This document shows, piece after piece, positions 23,093 through 34,640 of a stretch of 64,000 nucleotides of DNA. Positions within the stretch are counted from its first letter, which is position 1. The number at the start of each line of letters is the position of its first letter. Below the pieces are notes generated by a model that saw only the letters and a program-made list of their open reading frames with translations, had not been told where the DNA came from and did not search any database. The translations under genes and the position numbers were made by a program. The stretch comes from Botryotinia globosa. Lineage: Eukaryota; Ascomycota; Leotiomycetes; Helotiales; Sclerotiniaceae. The stretch covers positions 310,001 through 374,000 of the forward strand of contig RCSZ01000006.1 of the NCBI GenBank assembly GCA_014898425.1, given 5' to 3'.

Positions 23093-23605
23093 TCAAATTC
23101 CCTTCTCAAGATCCACACACCCTGCTACATCTTTCCCCGATTTCTGTGTATTCTTCGAAATCCCTCCCTCCAAATGCCCCTCCTCTTCCTTTTTCTCTCT
23201 CTCCCTTTTCTTCTCCTTAAATTCCTCAATACGCTTCTGAACTCTCAAAATCTGCTTCTCATACCCCATCCACTTTTTTACGCACAAAACATCCAGGAAC
23301 CTCCCACCATCCATCTCATTCCTCCGCATTTGCATCTCAAGATGCTCATATACTTCCGGAAGCACACTGTTTTCCAATTCAGACCGTGTACGCACATTAT
23401 CTGCGATGACGAAAAAACATAATTCGAGGGTTCTCTCTGAGCGCTTCTCCGGAGGCGCTTCTAATATTTCGTTGAGGACTAGGGCGCGCATTTGACGGTA
23501 TTGTTTCGCGTGTCCAAAATCTTGAGAGTACTGCCAGCCAGCGAAGAAAAAAACGAACATGCTGACTGTGGCAGCAGTCGGGAGAAACCAATCGATAAAC
23601 ATCAT
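23093..23605 (-). CDS. Membrane-anchored coiled-coil protein, paralogue B
   Basis: Intact single-exon frame of 170 residues starting ATGATG. An N-terminal hydrophobic anchor covers about residues 8-24 (LPTAATVSMFVFFFAGW). The middle helical domain has EAPPEKRSERTLELCFFVIAD and VLPEVYEHLE. A strongly charged coiled coil follows at about residues 112-143 (EKQILRVQKRIEEFKEKKR), and it ends DLEKGI. These blocks match paralogue A (20085-20639) in order and spacing: PPEKRSERTLELCFFVIAD versus SPEERSDRILDLFFFVLSD, VLPEVYEHLE versus VLPEILEHLQ, and the DLEKG C-terminus. The two genes are convergent, consistent with an inverted local duplication. Function not recognised. Confidence 0.72.
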   Translation of the reverse strand: MMFIDWFLPTAATVSMFVFFFAGWQYSQDFGHAKQYRQMRALVLNEILEAPPEKRSERTLELCFFVIADNVRTRSELENSVLPEVYEHLEMQMRRNEMDGGRFLDVLCVKKWMGYEKQILRVQKRIEEFKEKKREREKKEEEGHLEGGISKNTQKSGKDVAGCVDLEKGI

Positions 23606-25260
23606 TCACCTATTTTTCCTCCTGATCAGAGAATAATCGGGCTTTTATAGTGTAAAGGATATCGACGTATTTTATTATTTTTAACGACAAGTCTCAGAGG
23701 TTGTAACCGTTCCTCCGGACTCAATGACAAAATGAATGTATTGATCCTGATTGTTATCGGGAAATTCAGATCCACAAATTTGAACAAAGTATGAGCTTGC
23801 GGATTATATAGATACTTTACGAAAATGCGAGAATGTGTGGTAAAATTCGTGCTGCAAATAGCGTAGACCTAAGTTTTTCGACGGACTGTGACTGGATTCC
23901 TAGTCGGGGAATAAGCGAAGTGTCAATCAACTTTTTGAATTACGATCTGGAGGTCATTCGGATGAGGAGCAAACTTGAGAGCTGAATGTTAGCAGATACG
24001 TGTATCAAAACTGGTGCAGCGATGAAGCAAGTTCGATGGTCTGGTTGTATTATTATGGGGTGTAGATACTGACTTTGTCTTTATTTGTGACGAGATATCA
24101 AAAAATTCGGACTTGCAGAGTGAATGTGCGTGCAGTGAGTATTATTAATTATCTCATCCTCAGACCACACGGTGATTACATAATTTTTTTGGCCTTGATT
24201 TCGAGGCAGAGGCTTCACGAAGGATTATCACTGTAGGGTCTGAAATAATTTGGTTCTGGTTTTGGTGTGAAAACTAACAATTTGTTATTCTTCGATTTTT
24301 TAATTAAAGGTTATAAATCATTCAACAATTGTATTACTTTGATGTAGATTCAATATATATAGATAGATTTTCTTATTATTTTGATATATTTTTTATTATA
24401 ATAGTTTTATTCAATCATATACATATATATCAAAAACATATATTTTTGAAAACCAACATTTTATTAAATTAAACACCCACCCTCTTTAAAATCCACTACC
24501 ATTACTATTTCTAATTAAAAAAAATATATTCTGAAGATCTTCTAATCAATCTAATTCCCATTATATATCTCAATCCTTTTTAAAGAATTGAAATTGTTGA
24601 TTTCGAAAAGATTAAATACTTCTAAGACTGAAAATCCATTTATTTCAAAACTATATGTTTTAAATTTAAAGCATTTTGAGATTCAAATTGAAAAGCAATT
24701 CAATTACCATCGATAATATAATTCCAACGCTACTAATGTTATTAAAAAAACTATTAGTATATTCAACTTAATAAGGCGATTCGATTGATATTATTTTTAT
24801 TATTAGTAAAGATATTTTGAAATAATTAAAAATAACTTAACTGATTTGAAAAAAAATCTTTTCAATTGAATTATATAATAATTATAATTTCAATCAATTC
24901 GATATAGATTTAGATAATAATATTAATTGAATTCTTTTGAATGTTTTAATTAGTTTTTTAATAAATAATAATTGAAAAGATAAAGTATATTGTTGAAATG
25001 CTTTTATCAAACGAATTAAGTTATATATCAAAAATACATTTAAATATTTTTAGACTTTTGAAAAAATAAATGTTTTTTTTAATCTTTAATTGATTCTAAT
25101 TGATCGAAAAAAACTTGATCATTAGTAAGCCACAATACTATCAAAAAGATCAAGATATTATTTAGAATTCAATGAAATATATTTTATCGACAAAAAGAGT
25201 TTGAAAGTGAGATAAATTATCAACACATTAAAGATTCCTTCACTCATTGTTACACTTTTA
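23606..25260. other. Intergenic with AT-rich decayed block
   Basis: 23606-24280 has ordinary composition and is the likely promoter side of paralogue B. 24290-25250 is AT-rich with RIP-like composition but I could not define terminal repeats, target duplication or coding traces there. It may be a decayed element. Confidence 0.5.
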
Positions 25261-25283
25261 GCACGTGATCACGTATCACGTGC
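25261..25283. promoter_or_regulatory. Palindromic double CACGTG site
   Basis: GCACGTGA and TCACGTGC arms separated by 7 bp, giving two CACGTG E-boxes in 23 bp. It sits exactly where the AT-rich block ends and ordinary DNA begins. CACGTG is a binding site for bHLH and some bZIP factors; a regulatory role here is inference. Confidence 0.4.
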
Positions 25284-25305
25284 ATATACACTAAATTAGC
25301 TTAGC

Positions 25306-25356
25306 GTAGATTAGGTAAGCAAGGACCATTATCTTGGTCCTTGCCTCCTAATCCTA
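25306..25356. repeat. Imperfect hairpin, about 18-bp arms
   Basis: The arms GATTAGGTAAGCAAGGACC and GGTCCTTGCCTCCTAATC pair around ATTATCTT, with a perfect core GCAAGGACC/GGTCCTTGC. It could be a foldback insertion remnant or a structured transcript end. No function is assigned. Confidence 0.5.
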
Positions 25357-26320
25357 AATAATATCTCTTTTACTATACACAACTGTCACACTCATTCATT
25401 CATTCATTCCCTATTCATCATCCATCCACACTTCACAATTTCAAAAATCATAAACAAAATCCATCATCCATCTACATTCCACAAAATCACAATTCCCACA
25501 ACTCAGATATCTAAACATCACATAAATTCACATATTTCAATTTCTGTAATCTCTCCCTCTTCCTCTCTCCCTCTGTATCCATAGATTCAAGAAAAAGAAG
25601 AAGAACAAGAGACCAACGACTATCAAATCACCTCCGTTCCTCAAACACCATTTGCCCAAGTTTCATTTTCCTTCAACGCCAATTCCACCCTATCCCATTT
25701 CATTCCATTCATTTCACTTCATTTCCAGGAGACCAAGAAAAGAAAGTGAAACAAAAATAGCCTCCTTCCTTTCAATCAAAAAAGAGAACAGTCAACAAAA
25801 ATCATTCCAAAAAACGCCCCATTTCCCAAATTTCCCATGCGCCTCCCAACCATGAATTCAGAATCTTCCCATTCTTCATCATGTATGCGTGTACTTTTGT
25901 CAAACCATCAAATATGGTGACCATATCAAAACCCTCCACCCCTCCTAGCGCCTTTCGCATGGATATACGCCCCCACCATGCATGAGTTTATTTCCATTGT
26001 AATCATGATTTTTGAAAAAGAATTCGGCTCAGGATTTTGGAACCAGTCCATGGAATATTAGAGGTAAGAGTAAAATATGTATAAAGGAAGAAAAGGGGAA
26101 TGAAGATCATGCCAATATGATTTACGTTCACCCAAAGGAAAAGCGAAATGGGTTGCTAGATCCAGATGATCCATCAAGTACAATCGAAAAAAGAAGCATT
26201 TAAATTTACAACCTAGAGGTGATTGAAGAGTATATTCGTGGCGTCGAAGAAGCTACGCAAATATAGTGCGCCTGGTGAAAATCCATCACTGCGAGAGGAA
26301 ATGTAACGAACATAGGTCTG
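25357..26320. other. Promoter-like tract and bZIP 3' region
   Basis: 25380-25860 is C/A- and CT-rich with ATTC and CATC repeats, resembling a fungal promoter/5' UTR pointing right. The first ATG (about 25837) opens only a short frame, and the frames at 25652-25855 and 26012-26203 lack support. The rightmost few hundred bases are probably the 3' UTR of the minus-strand bZIP gene. Confidence 0.4.
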
Positions 26321-28140
26321 TTACATGTTAGGATTTTGAGATGGTGGCATGGTACCTAGACCATATGGATTTTGTGATTGATGCATTGGTGGCATATCAT
26401 CGTAGAGAGGGGTAACGACATATTGTGCAATTCCTTGTTGAATACCAAGAGGAGTATCCTTGTGGGCGAACAGCATGGTTTTGAGTTGCATAATTTCATG
26501 AGCCATGTGTTGAATTTTTTGATGCAGACTCTCATTCTCGTTGGTATACGTATCAACTTTACTTTGCAAGTTGTTCAGCCATTGCTTCTTACGCTGTCTA
26601 CACTTGAGAGCAGCAACCCTAGGACATTTGTTAGTGAGAAGAACAATGTCGCAAGAGAAGAAATCTACCTATTCCGTTCCAGGAAACTTTTTCTCTTTTC
26701 ATCTTCAGTTTCTGGTTTCTTTGGTTTACCATTGTTGTTGGTATTATTGTTCTCTTCCTCTTCAAAATCAAGTTGGTCATCCATGTTATCTAGATCTTCA
26801 TGGGTGAATTCTTCTGGTTTCGAATCATCACTACCCTTTTGAGATTTGGCCCTTTTGTTACTCTTTGGTGGGGTTTTGGTGGTACTTGCTTTCCTCTTGG
26901 TACCAGCTCTCTTCTTTCCTTGAGCACCTTGACCATTCATCTCATTATCATACGGCATGCCATGACCATTACTCGTAGGACTCATTGAATTTGAGTGAAT
27001 GGAATTGTTCCTGGTGCCAGCGTGACCATTTGCCAAAGGATGATTGTTTGGTCGACCAGGTACTTGACCATTGGCTTGAACCGGTTGCATATTTTGGTTC
27101 AACATTTGGTGATTGCGATTCAACATATGCTGTTGTGCAGAGAATGGTGGTGGCCTTGACTGACCCAATGCGAGGTTGTGATGTGGTGAAGAGTCGCGAG
27201 ATGAAGCGGAAGTTTGAGTCAACAATTGAAGACTTGCGGCTGCATTCAACGAATCATTGTCGGGATAGTTACCCATGACATTATGATTATCTTCGATGTG
27301 TTGTTGAGGTTGTGACGTGACATTCATGTCTCTCTGATGTTGCGCAGCAAGACTAGCAGCTTGAATAGCCGTGCGCTGGAATTCAGCCAACCCAGGTGTT
27401 TGAACCGCTCCAGCGCCAAAACTATATCCACCAGGACTTGGAGTTGGCAACACCCTTGAATGCATCCCCCTCAAATCAGATGTGACGGGAGTGTAACCTC
27501 TTGGACCATCACCAATCAAGTTGTGATCTGCGGAGAAGTAGTCTTCGGCAGATTCTTTTGGGCCGGTGAGCATATTAGGACTCAATGGACCAGACCTCAA
27601 TCCACTCATGCCGAAACCAGGTGACGATGCGGATTGTAAAGCTTGAATAGAAGGTAACAAGGTGCCACCAGGTGTTTTGGCAGGGAGGGTTGATTTCACG
27701 GGACCACCTCCAAATTGCGAGTCGAAAGGATTTTCTTCCTCTTCGTGGGAATTATTTGCCAACGCTCGCTTCGATAGGTAATCGGAAATGTTGTTTTGTG
27801 GAGGGACAGGTATGCTTGGAAGTTGTCGACCGACATCCAACTGAACTGGCTTCACCGTGATATCTGGCACTGATGAATCGGCGGCTGTGTGAGAGTGTGA
27901 TGTTAGTTACTTGGTTACACCGGTGTATAGCATATCATTGTTTCCGATGGCGGAGATGGGGGAGATGGATGAGAAGTATCAAATGAGTTTAATTGGATTG
28001 ATCCATGATCATGGACAGGAGCAAGGTCCAAAGGAAGACTCGACATGATGACTAGGGATGATTGAATTGAACGAATACTTGCCTGATGGTAGAAATTTCT
28101 CCTCGACAGGACTACTGCCGATTTTGGAAAAGGTCGGCAT
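26321..28140 (-). CDS. atf1: Atf1/AtfA-type bZIP stress transcription factor
   Basis: Three exons, 28083-28140, 26669-27884 and 26321-26618, give 523 residues. Intron 1 (27885-28082, 198 nt) has a GC donor (CAG/GCAAGT), an ACTAAC branch site and a CACAG acceptor. Intron 2 (26619-26668, 50 nt) is GTAGAT...CCTAG and splits an Arg codon in the basic region. The N-terminal third has the fungal Aft1 osmotic-stress and recombination-region features: NPFDSQF near residue 71, KTPGGTLLPSIQAL near 89, GPLSPNML near 117. Several SP/TP sites could be targets of a Hog1/Sak1-type MAP kinase (family knowledge). A Lys/Arg-rich NLS-like stretch (KKRAGTKRKA) precedes an acidic Asp/Glu/Asn run. The bZIP basic region is ERNRVAALKCRQRKKQW (about 422-438), followed by a leucine-type zipper through TMLFAHKD. 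In this family it binds CRE-like sites with Hog-pathway input; that is not shown by the sequence itself. Confidence 0.93.
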
Positions 28141-30550
28141 GATGATGAAATGGAGAAGAGAGGACGACTAGTAAGGAAGCAAAGAAAAAAAAGCAAAAGA
28201 TATTGAACGACGACGTAATGGATGAACCTTGATGCCGTTGCGATTGAGAATTGAATTATCACACGAGGTTGGATAACAAATGTCGTTGATCGTATCGTGC
28301 AGTGCAGTGTAGTGTAGTGTAGTGCGCAGTGAGTGCAGTGCAGTGCAGTTTAAACGATGATGACGATATAATGACGAAGGTGGGTGGACTACCTTAAAGG
28401 ACTTGAGAGTGTCAATAGTGAAATAGTCGTTTGCCTATAGGATGATGGATTGGTAATATTAGCGTTCGCAGTAGTGTGGGCGTGTGGGCGTGTGGGTTAT
28501 GTGGTGATTGATGTTGGATCGGGGATGTTGTGTATCTGAGTGGCGGGTAGATTTATCGATTCCTTGGTGGAGAGTTTTCAAGAGAGAAGATGATCTTGGA
28601 TTCCAACTTTGACTAGGCGCGTTGTTATTGTTATTGTTGTTGTTGTTGTTGTTCTTTATTGATTGAGAAGAATCCTCGATGATATGGATGATGTTTTTGG
28701 TGGCGACGTGTAGGTATGTGTTGTATTGTGTTGTATTGCTAAGTATTCTGTCTGTTTCGTCGTAGGTATTGCACAATTACCATTTGTTTTGATGAATGTC
28801 TGTGTGTATGTATGTATTTCTTTCTTTCGCGACGTGACGTGACGTGACTTGACTCGAGGTTATCTCAATCGACTTGAATTGTGTGGATTCGTGGATAGAT
28901 GGATAGATGGATGGCTGAATGGATATGATGTCAGTGTATCTCGTACCAAAATCCCTTGTCGTATTGAGATGGATATTCGAATATAGAAACACGGGCTTTT
29001 CTCCCTTTCAAAGATTTGATATTACAGAGGGACGAACCGATTTGAATTTGAATTTTGAATTTCTTTCCAATTTCCCAAGTGTCGGGTTCCTTTGAAAGGT
29101 TCGACGATTTCGATCGTGGGTGAGTGAATGAGTAGTCGGGTATGTATGTAGCGGTGACGTAACGTTTTTGGGGGGAGAGGGGGAGAAATGGATGGATTTG
29201 GATGGATTGGGATTTGGATTGCGAAAAAAAGAAGAAAAAGAAAAAAAAGAAAAAGTGATGAAATTTAATTTTGCTCTTCTCTCTTCTGTCTTCTGTCTTC
29301 TCTCTTCTCTTCTCTCTTCTCTCTTCTCTTCTCTTTGCCCTTTTTCTTAACAAAGCATTCGAATGAAAATGTAAAATCCAATACGAAATCAATCTCAATC
29401 TCAATCTCAATCTCAATCAAAAAGACAGACAAAAAAGATTAAAATAAATACCAATTCAATTAACAAGTAATGAGGCTCTGTTTTTCAAAAGAAAGTTATG
29501 AAATTGAATGATTCGAGTCGAGGCTGATTGTGAAATTCGACGTCTGATTATTCTCGTGGGGAAGGCTTGTTGTTACCGTATTCTGACAAGAGAATACGAT
29601 GATGTGGTCAGAAAGTTGCAGTTGCAGTTGCAGGAGAGAAAGAGAGAGAGAGAGAGAAAATCGATGACGAAAGATGATGATGGATGATGGATGATGGATG
29701 ATGACGCTTGATGTGTGAACTCTTTGATTGATTTTATTTGTGGATGAGAGTGGCCTTTCTGGACGTTAGCGTGCGTGACATGAGATTCAGATCCAATCAG
29801 ATATTGGTATTTCAGATGGTGATCCACTTTTACTCATGTGCTTTTGATTGACGCTATTCCTATTTCACTTCCCATATGAATAGGGAATGATACGGTGAAC
29901 GTTAAAGATAAAGAATGCAAGATTTCATTTCATCCATAAGCCAATCATGTTACATCTTCTCCAGGAGACAACAAATCTCGAGTCAATCTGCCAAGACTTT
30001 TCAAGACTTTTCAAGGAGATATCATTTTACCTTCTCACATCACGTGCACTGCCTGACTAATGTGTGATGTGGTATCTACAATCTACTGATACTCCTTTCT
30101 ATCTCTTGTATCTATATCTATCCGCTCAACTCAGTAAGATCTTCTATAAACACGATAGAAATACACACCAGATAAGTACCTCCCTACTTCCCTCCCTCCA
30201 TATCCATATCCATATCCATATCCATATCCATAACTAATCGCACCAATCTCCTCTCCTTCCTTCATAAACCTCACCCTCACCCTTCTTCTTCTTCCTCGGT
30301 AACAACTAACAACACTGTGGCAAAGTACGGTAACCCATTTCATACAACATCTACCCAGGTACCTAGTACTTAGGTATCTCTATCCTATCACGTGTCAATT
30401 CTTCATCCTCCAAACTTCCTCGAACCGTACAACTGAGTACACCAGTATTCTATCTACACTACCTCCCTCTTCCTCTTCCTCTCCACATCACAATCATCTC
30501 CAATCCCAATCAACCAACCAACCAATCAATCAAACCACATTCATCTACTC
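28141..30550. promoter_or_regulatory. Long upstream region of the bZIP gene
   Basis: 2.4 kb without a supported gene, rich in simple repeats: GTAGT/GCAGT runs (28290-28350), GTT runs (28620-28652), CT-rich tract (29270-29345), TCAATC hexamers (about 29390-29420), ATGATGG runs (29670-29705) and a CCATAT hexamer array (30197-30232). Long CT/GA tracts are common in fungal promoters and leaders. Minus-strand open frames here (28459-28776, 28931-29416, 29573-29827) are low-complexity and unlikely to be proteins; short ones could act as upstream ORFs. Confidence 0.5.
30197..30232. repeat. Hexamer microsatellite (CCATAT)6
   Basis: Six copies of CCATAT upstream of the bZIP gene. In translation it gives a Tyr-Gly run, explaining an ORF over it. 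Confidence 0.9.
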
Positions 30551-31400
30551 GAGCATGTTTTTAATAAATGCCGGAATAAAATGTAAGCGAATCTTATACT
30601 TTATTCAATAGTTTTATGTTTAAAAATATATCATAATGAGAATACGAAGAAACAAAGGAAAGATTTTCTTAGAAAGACCTATTAATCTTTACTATATTCG
30701 ATGTAGAAATACTTTTTATACTCTCTTCTATAATTATTAAATTATTATCTACTTAGATTAAGAAGATATTATTAAGAATATTCATTTCATTTCAATATTT
30801 CAAATATATAATAAATTCGATTGTATGTTTTAATGATACATTTTAAAATAAATAAATTTTATATGAAAAGATATAAAAAATCTCTATATATAGATTCGAT
30901 AACTTAATAAAAACAGACTCCTATAGATAGTTATTAATCAATCGAATATTTTATATTATCGATTTGTGGATTATATATAAAATTTAAATCTTTTTTTATT
31001 TTTTAAAAAAAATAGTATATTTAATCTATGAAATTACATATTTTTTCAAATGTAATTATTTTCAAAATCGAATAATAATTTAAGAACTCAAATTAGAAAT
31101 ATAGTACTAGAGCACTTCTACTTAATCGATCGAATTTTACTCGGATTTTAGTCTCAATCATATATTATTCAACTCTTATTATTAAATCAATTATTAAATC
31201 AATCATTCAATATTATATTTTAAATCTTTTAGAATATCTTGATTTATATATATATATATTAATATAATAAAATTCTATAAAAGTCATTCAATTGAATCGT
31301 TTAATATTTAATATATTAATTCTTTATTATAATACAAGTCTTAATTCTACTCTTTATATTAACTTTCAAATTTTTTATCTAATATATCTCAAATTGTTTA

Positions 31401-32399
31401 TATCGTTAGTTACTCGCTTAGCGTGGGATAAGCTAAGCCGAATTGGGAATAGTATTAAAATAATACTATATTGGAAGCTTAAGCTGGTAGAATAAATAGA
31501 GTTTATTATTATTGTATTGTATTATATATTCTTATGGATATATAAAAATAGATACTAGAAAAAGATCTGAATATAAGGATCTAAGCTACTTATTTATACT
31601 TTTTCCTACCCCCTGTATATAGATAGTATAAGTCTATCCCCTATACCGCTGAGAATGGGCTCCAAAAGTGGTCCGTGCGATATATTCTGAATGATAAAGC
31701 CTTATTGGATAGAATGGCTATTTTAATGGATTTTCAATCATATTTTTTATATTATTAAATCTTGATTTCAAATATTGATTTTTTATAATTTCAAAAAAAA
31801 GAAAAGATTGAGATTTAATATATATTATTATATTAGAAGTTTTGATATAGAAAAAATATTGATTGAATTTTATATCAAAAAATAAATATAAATATTGGAT
31901 TAAATTCAAGGAATCTTGATAATCTAATTGGTCAATAAGACTCTGTTAAGCGAGGGAGCCCATTCTCAGCGGTATAGGGGATAATACGTACATAACGTAC
32001 TTGAAATTTCTAATTTTGCAATCGATTTTATCAATTTTCTTTATTGATTTATAATCAATTTTTATAATAAAGAAAAAGGAAAAATAATATTATATAAGAT
32101 TGCATCTATCATTCCACATTTGGACTAGCTTCTACGTTATATTTTAAATTTTTCAAAATAATGAATTATTATTTTGAATAAAAAACTAATAAAGGATTTT
32201 TTTTTAATAAAGAACTCTTTATTTTATTTTTATAATAATATTCTTCCTTATATAAAAAGAATAAAGAATATAAGAAATTTTTCTTATATTATTGAATTTT
32301 TCTTATTTTATTATAATAATAGAATTTTATTATTATAATTAGTTTCCTTAATATTATAATAATATTAAGTGATTTAATTAATATTTATTAAAAACAACA
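31401..32399 (+). mobile_element. Solo LTR, family A, plus orientation (interrupted by a MITE)
   Basis: Starts TATCGTTAGTTACTCGC and ends AAAACAACA, with a perfect 5-bp duplication GTTTA at 31396-31400 and 32400-32404. After removing the MITE (31638-31980 plus a 2-bp duplication) it is about 654 bp. It matches the reverse complement of 33693-34354 over its whole length. The separate target duplication shows it is an independent solo LTR rather than one arm of an inverted-repeat element. Confidence 0.85.
31638..31980. mobile_element. 343-bp MITE inside the solo LTR
   Basis: Perfect terminal inverted repeat of 26 bp beginning CCCCTATACCGCTGAGAA. The sister LTR at 33693-34354 lacks it and provides the empty site: CTATAAT there corresponds to CTAT-element-ATAAT here, implying a 2-bp AT/TA duplication. 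The interior shows weaker inverted similarity (CCTTATTGG against CCAATTAG/CAATAAG). Probably Tc1/mariner-related because of the 2-bp A/T duplication. No coding capacity. Confidence 0.85.
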
Positions 32400-33692
32400 G
32401 TTTATAAAATACTCTCTAATCTTTATCTAATATATTCCGATTGATTTTTATCCACTACAATATTCGAAAACATTTCAAAAACATATATTTTTAGATATTA
32501 TTAAATATACTCTATAAAATTAAGATCAGGATTATAAAGAAATCAGAGATTAATTAAAGGGATATCTTTTTTCTAAAACCAAACTAATATCTTATAAATT
32601 TAATATATTAAAGTATTATTCTATATAAATTAATATCCTTTATTTAATCCCTTTTAATAAAAAATTATTTTTCTATTAAAAATCTTAAAATGAAAATTAG
32701 CATTATATCTAAACTTCTTACTCTCGAAATCCCTATCTATAATATATACTTTGTTTCTCTCAATATTATAAAAGCCTTTTTATATTATAACCTTTATATT
32801 CTTATATATACTATAGATTTAGACTATATTCTGATTCCATTTTTGATTTGATATATAGAAAATTTATTTTTGATTTTCCCCCCTTTTTTATTCTACAAAG
32901 CATTCATCTAATCAAAAAACTAACCCTCATTCCTTTACTATCCACCCCCTATAATTTAAACACCAAGCTAACCTTTTAACAATATATTTTTCTATAAATT
33001 TAGATTTCTTTAAAATCTTTTTAATAATATCCTTCTTACAATTCAACCCATAAATATCAATTATTTCCTAATATATCGATTTAGATTATAATCTTATATA
33101 ATATAACAGAACTCATTTGTATCGATTTATATATAATCTATTTCTAGTCTTTTTAAATAGAATCTTTTCATTATTATATAATTGATCCTTTTTAATAATA
33201 TAAATAATAATCGATTTTCTAATTCTAAAGGTATTTGTAATTTCTTAATGATTATTGTCTGCTTTCGCTTTTCCCACTATTTTTCTATAATCATATAAAC
33301 TCAATTACATATAAAAAACATTATTATAATTAATTGATTTCAATAAAATACATTATAATAGTATAATTAATATAATAAATATATAATGGTTGAGAGAACA
33401 CATCGAAAAACGTATTTCAATCAAGTAAGAATACACGATTGCTATAACATTAAAATATTTATATACATATTAATATTAAATTTAAAAAAAGAATTTCGAA
33501 AATAATATAATTTTTTTAGTAAATTATTTTTTCTATTTAAAATGAACTTCTTTTGTTTATTTATTAATATCATTTATATTAATAATCACTCTAATAGATT
33601 TAGAAAATATTTTCTTCTAATAAATAGATTAATATACAGAGTAAGATTATTTATTGTTTATCATTTAATAATTAAATAATATTTAAAGATAT

Positions 33693-34354
33693 TGTTGTTT
33701 TTAATAAATATTAATTAAATCACTTAATATTATTATAATATTAAGGGAACTAGTTATAATAATAAAATTCTATTATTATAATAAAATAATAAAAATTTAA
33801 TAAAATAAGAAAAATTTCTTATATTCCTTATTCTCTTTATATAAGAAAGAATATTATCATAAAAATAAAATAAAGAATTCTTTATTAAAAAGGAAATCCT
33901 TTATTAGTTCTTTATTCAAAATAATAATTCATTATTTTGAAAAATTTAAAATATAACGTAAAAACTAATCCGAATGCAGAATGACAGATGCAATCTTGTG
34001 CAATATTATTTTTCCTTTTTCTTTATTATAAAAATTGATTGCAAATCAATAAAGAAAATTAATAAAATTGATTACAAAATCAGAAATTTCAAATACACTA
34101 TATACATATTATAGACTTACGCCACCTACATATAGAGGGTAGGAAAAAGCATAAATAAGTGGCTTGGATCCCTGTATTCAGATCTTTTTCTAGTACCCAC
34201 TTCTATATATATATATAAATATATAATATAATACAATACAATTCAATAATAAATTCTATCTATTCTACTAGCCTAAGCTTCCAATATAGTATTATTTTAA
34301 TACTATTCCCAATTCGGCTTAGCTTATCCCACGCTAAGCGAGTGACCAACGACA
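33693..34354 (-). mobile_element. Solo LTR, family A, minus orientation
   Basis: 662 bp, + strand from TGTTGTTTTTAATAAATA to AACGACA, flanked by a perfect 5-bp duplication GATAT (33688-33692 and 34355-34359). It is the reverse complement of the 31401-32399 LTR. Its outer end keeps GC-rich phrases such as CACTCGCTTAGCGTGGG on the minus strand. Confidence 0.87.
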
Positions 34355-34494
34355 GATATAAAGACATAAATTTAAATTATAAAAATTCTAATCTTTATTC
34401 ATGATAAATTATAATAAATTAAAATATTTCGTAATATAATCTGTATAAAATTCAGGGTTTTTTATATATAAATTAAAATATTATATAATTATTT

Positions 34495-34640
34495 TGAATC
34501 TTTATATTAAATTATATAGTAAATTACGCTGATATTATTAAAACCTTAATAAATTACTCTCGTACTACTAAAATTGATATCGTTTTACTTTTATACTATT
34601 TAGATTCTAATCAAAAGAAGCTAGATTTTATAATAGATTC
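34495..34640 (+). repeat. Inverted repeat arm, left
   Basis: Matches the reverse complement of about 38040-38190. Shared phrases include AAAATTGATAT and AAGCTAGATT, and AGTAAATTAC against GGTAAATTAC. With its partner it frames the minisatellite, pogo-like and TRIM insertions. No target duplication was found, so the two arms may be separate copies or the ends of one element. Confidence 0.6.

Noticed and set aside
28931..29416. 161-codon minus-strand ORF upstream of the bZIP gene
   Set aside because: Consists of RLRLR, EERREKRRE and poly-Phe runs from microsatellites; no evidence of a protein.
31401..34354. Single 3-kb transposon with long terminal inverted repeats
   Set aside because: Each arm has its own 5-bp target duplication (GTTTA, GATAT), so these are two solo LTRs.
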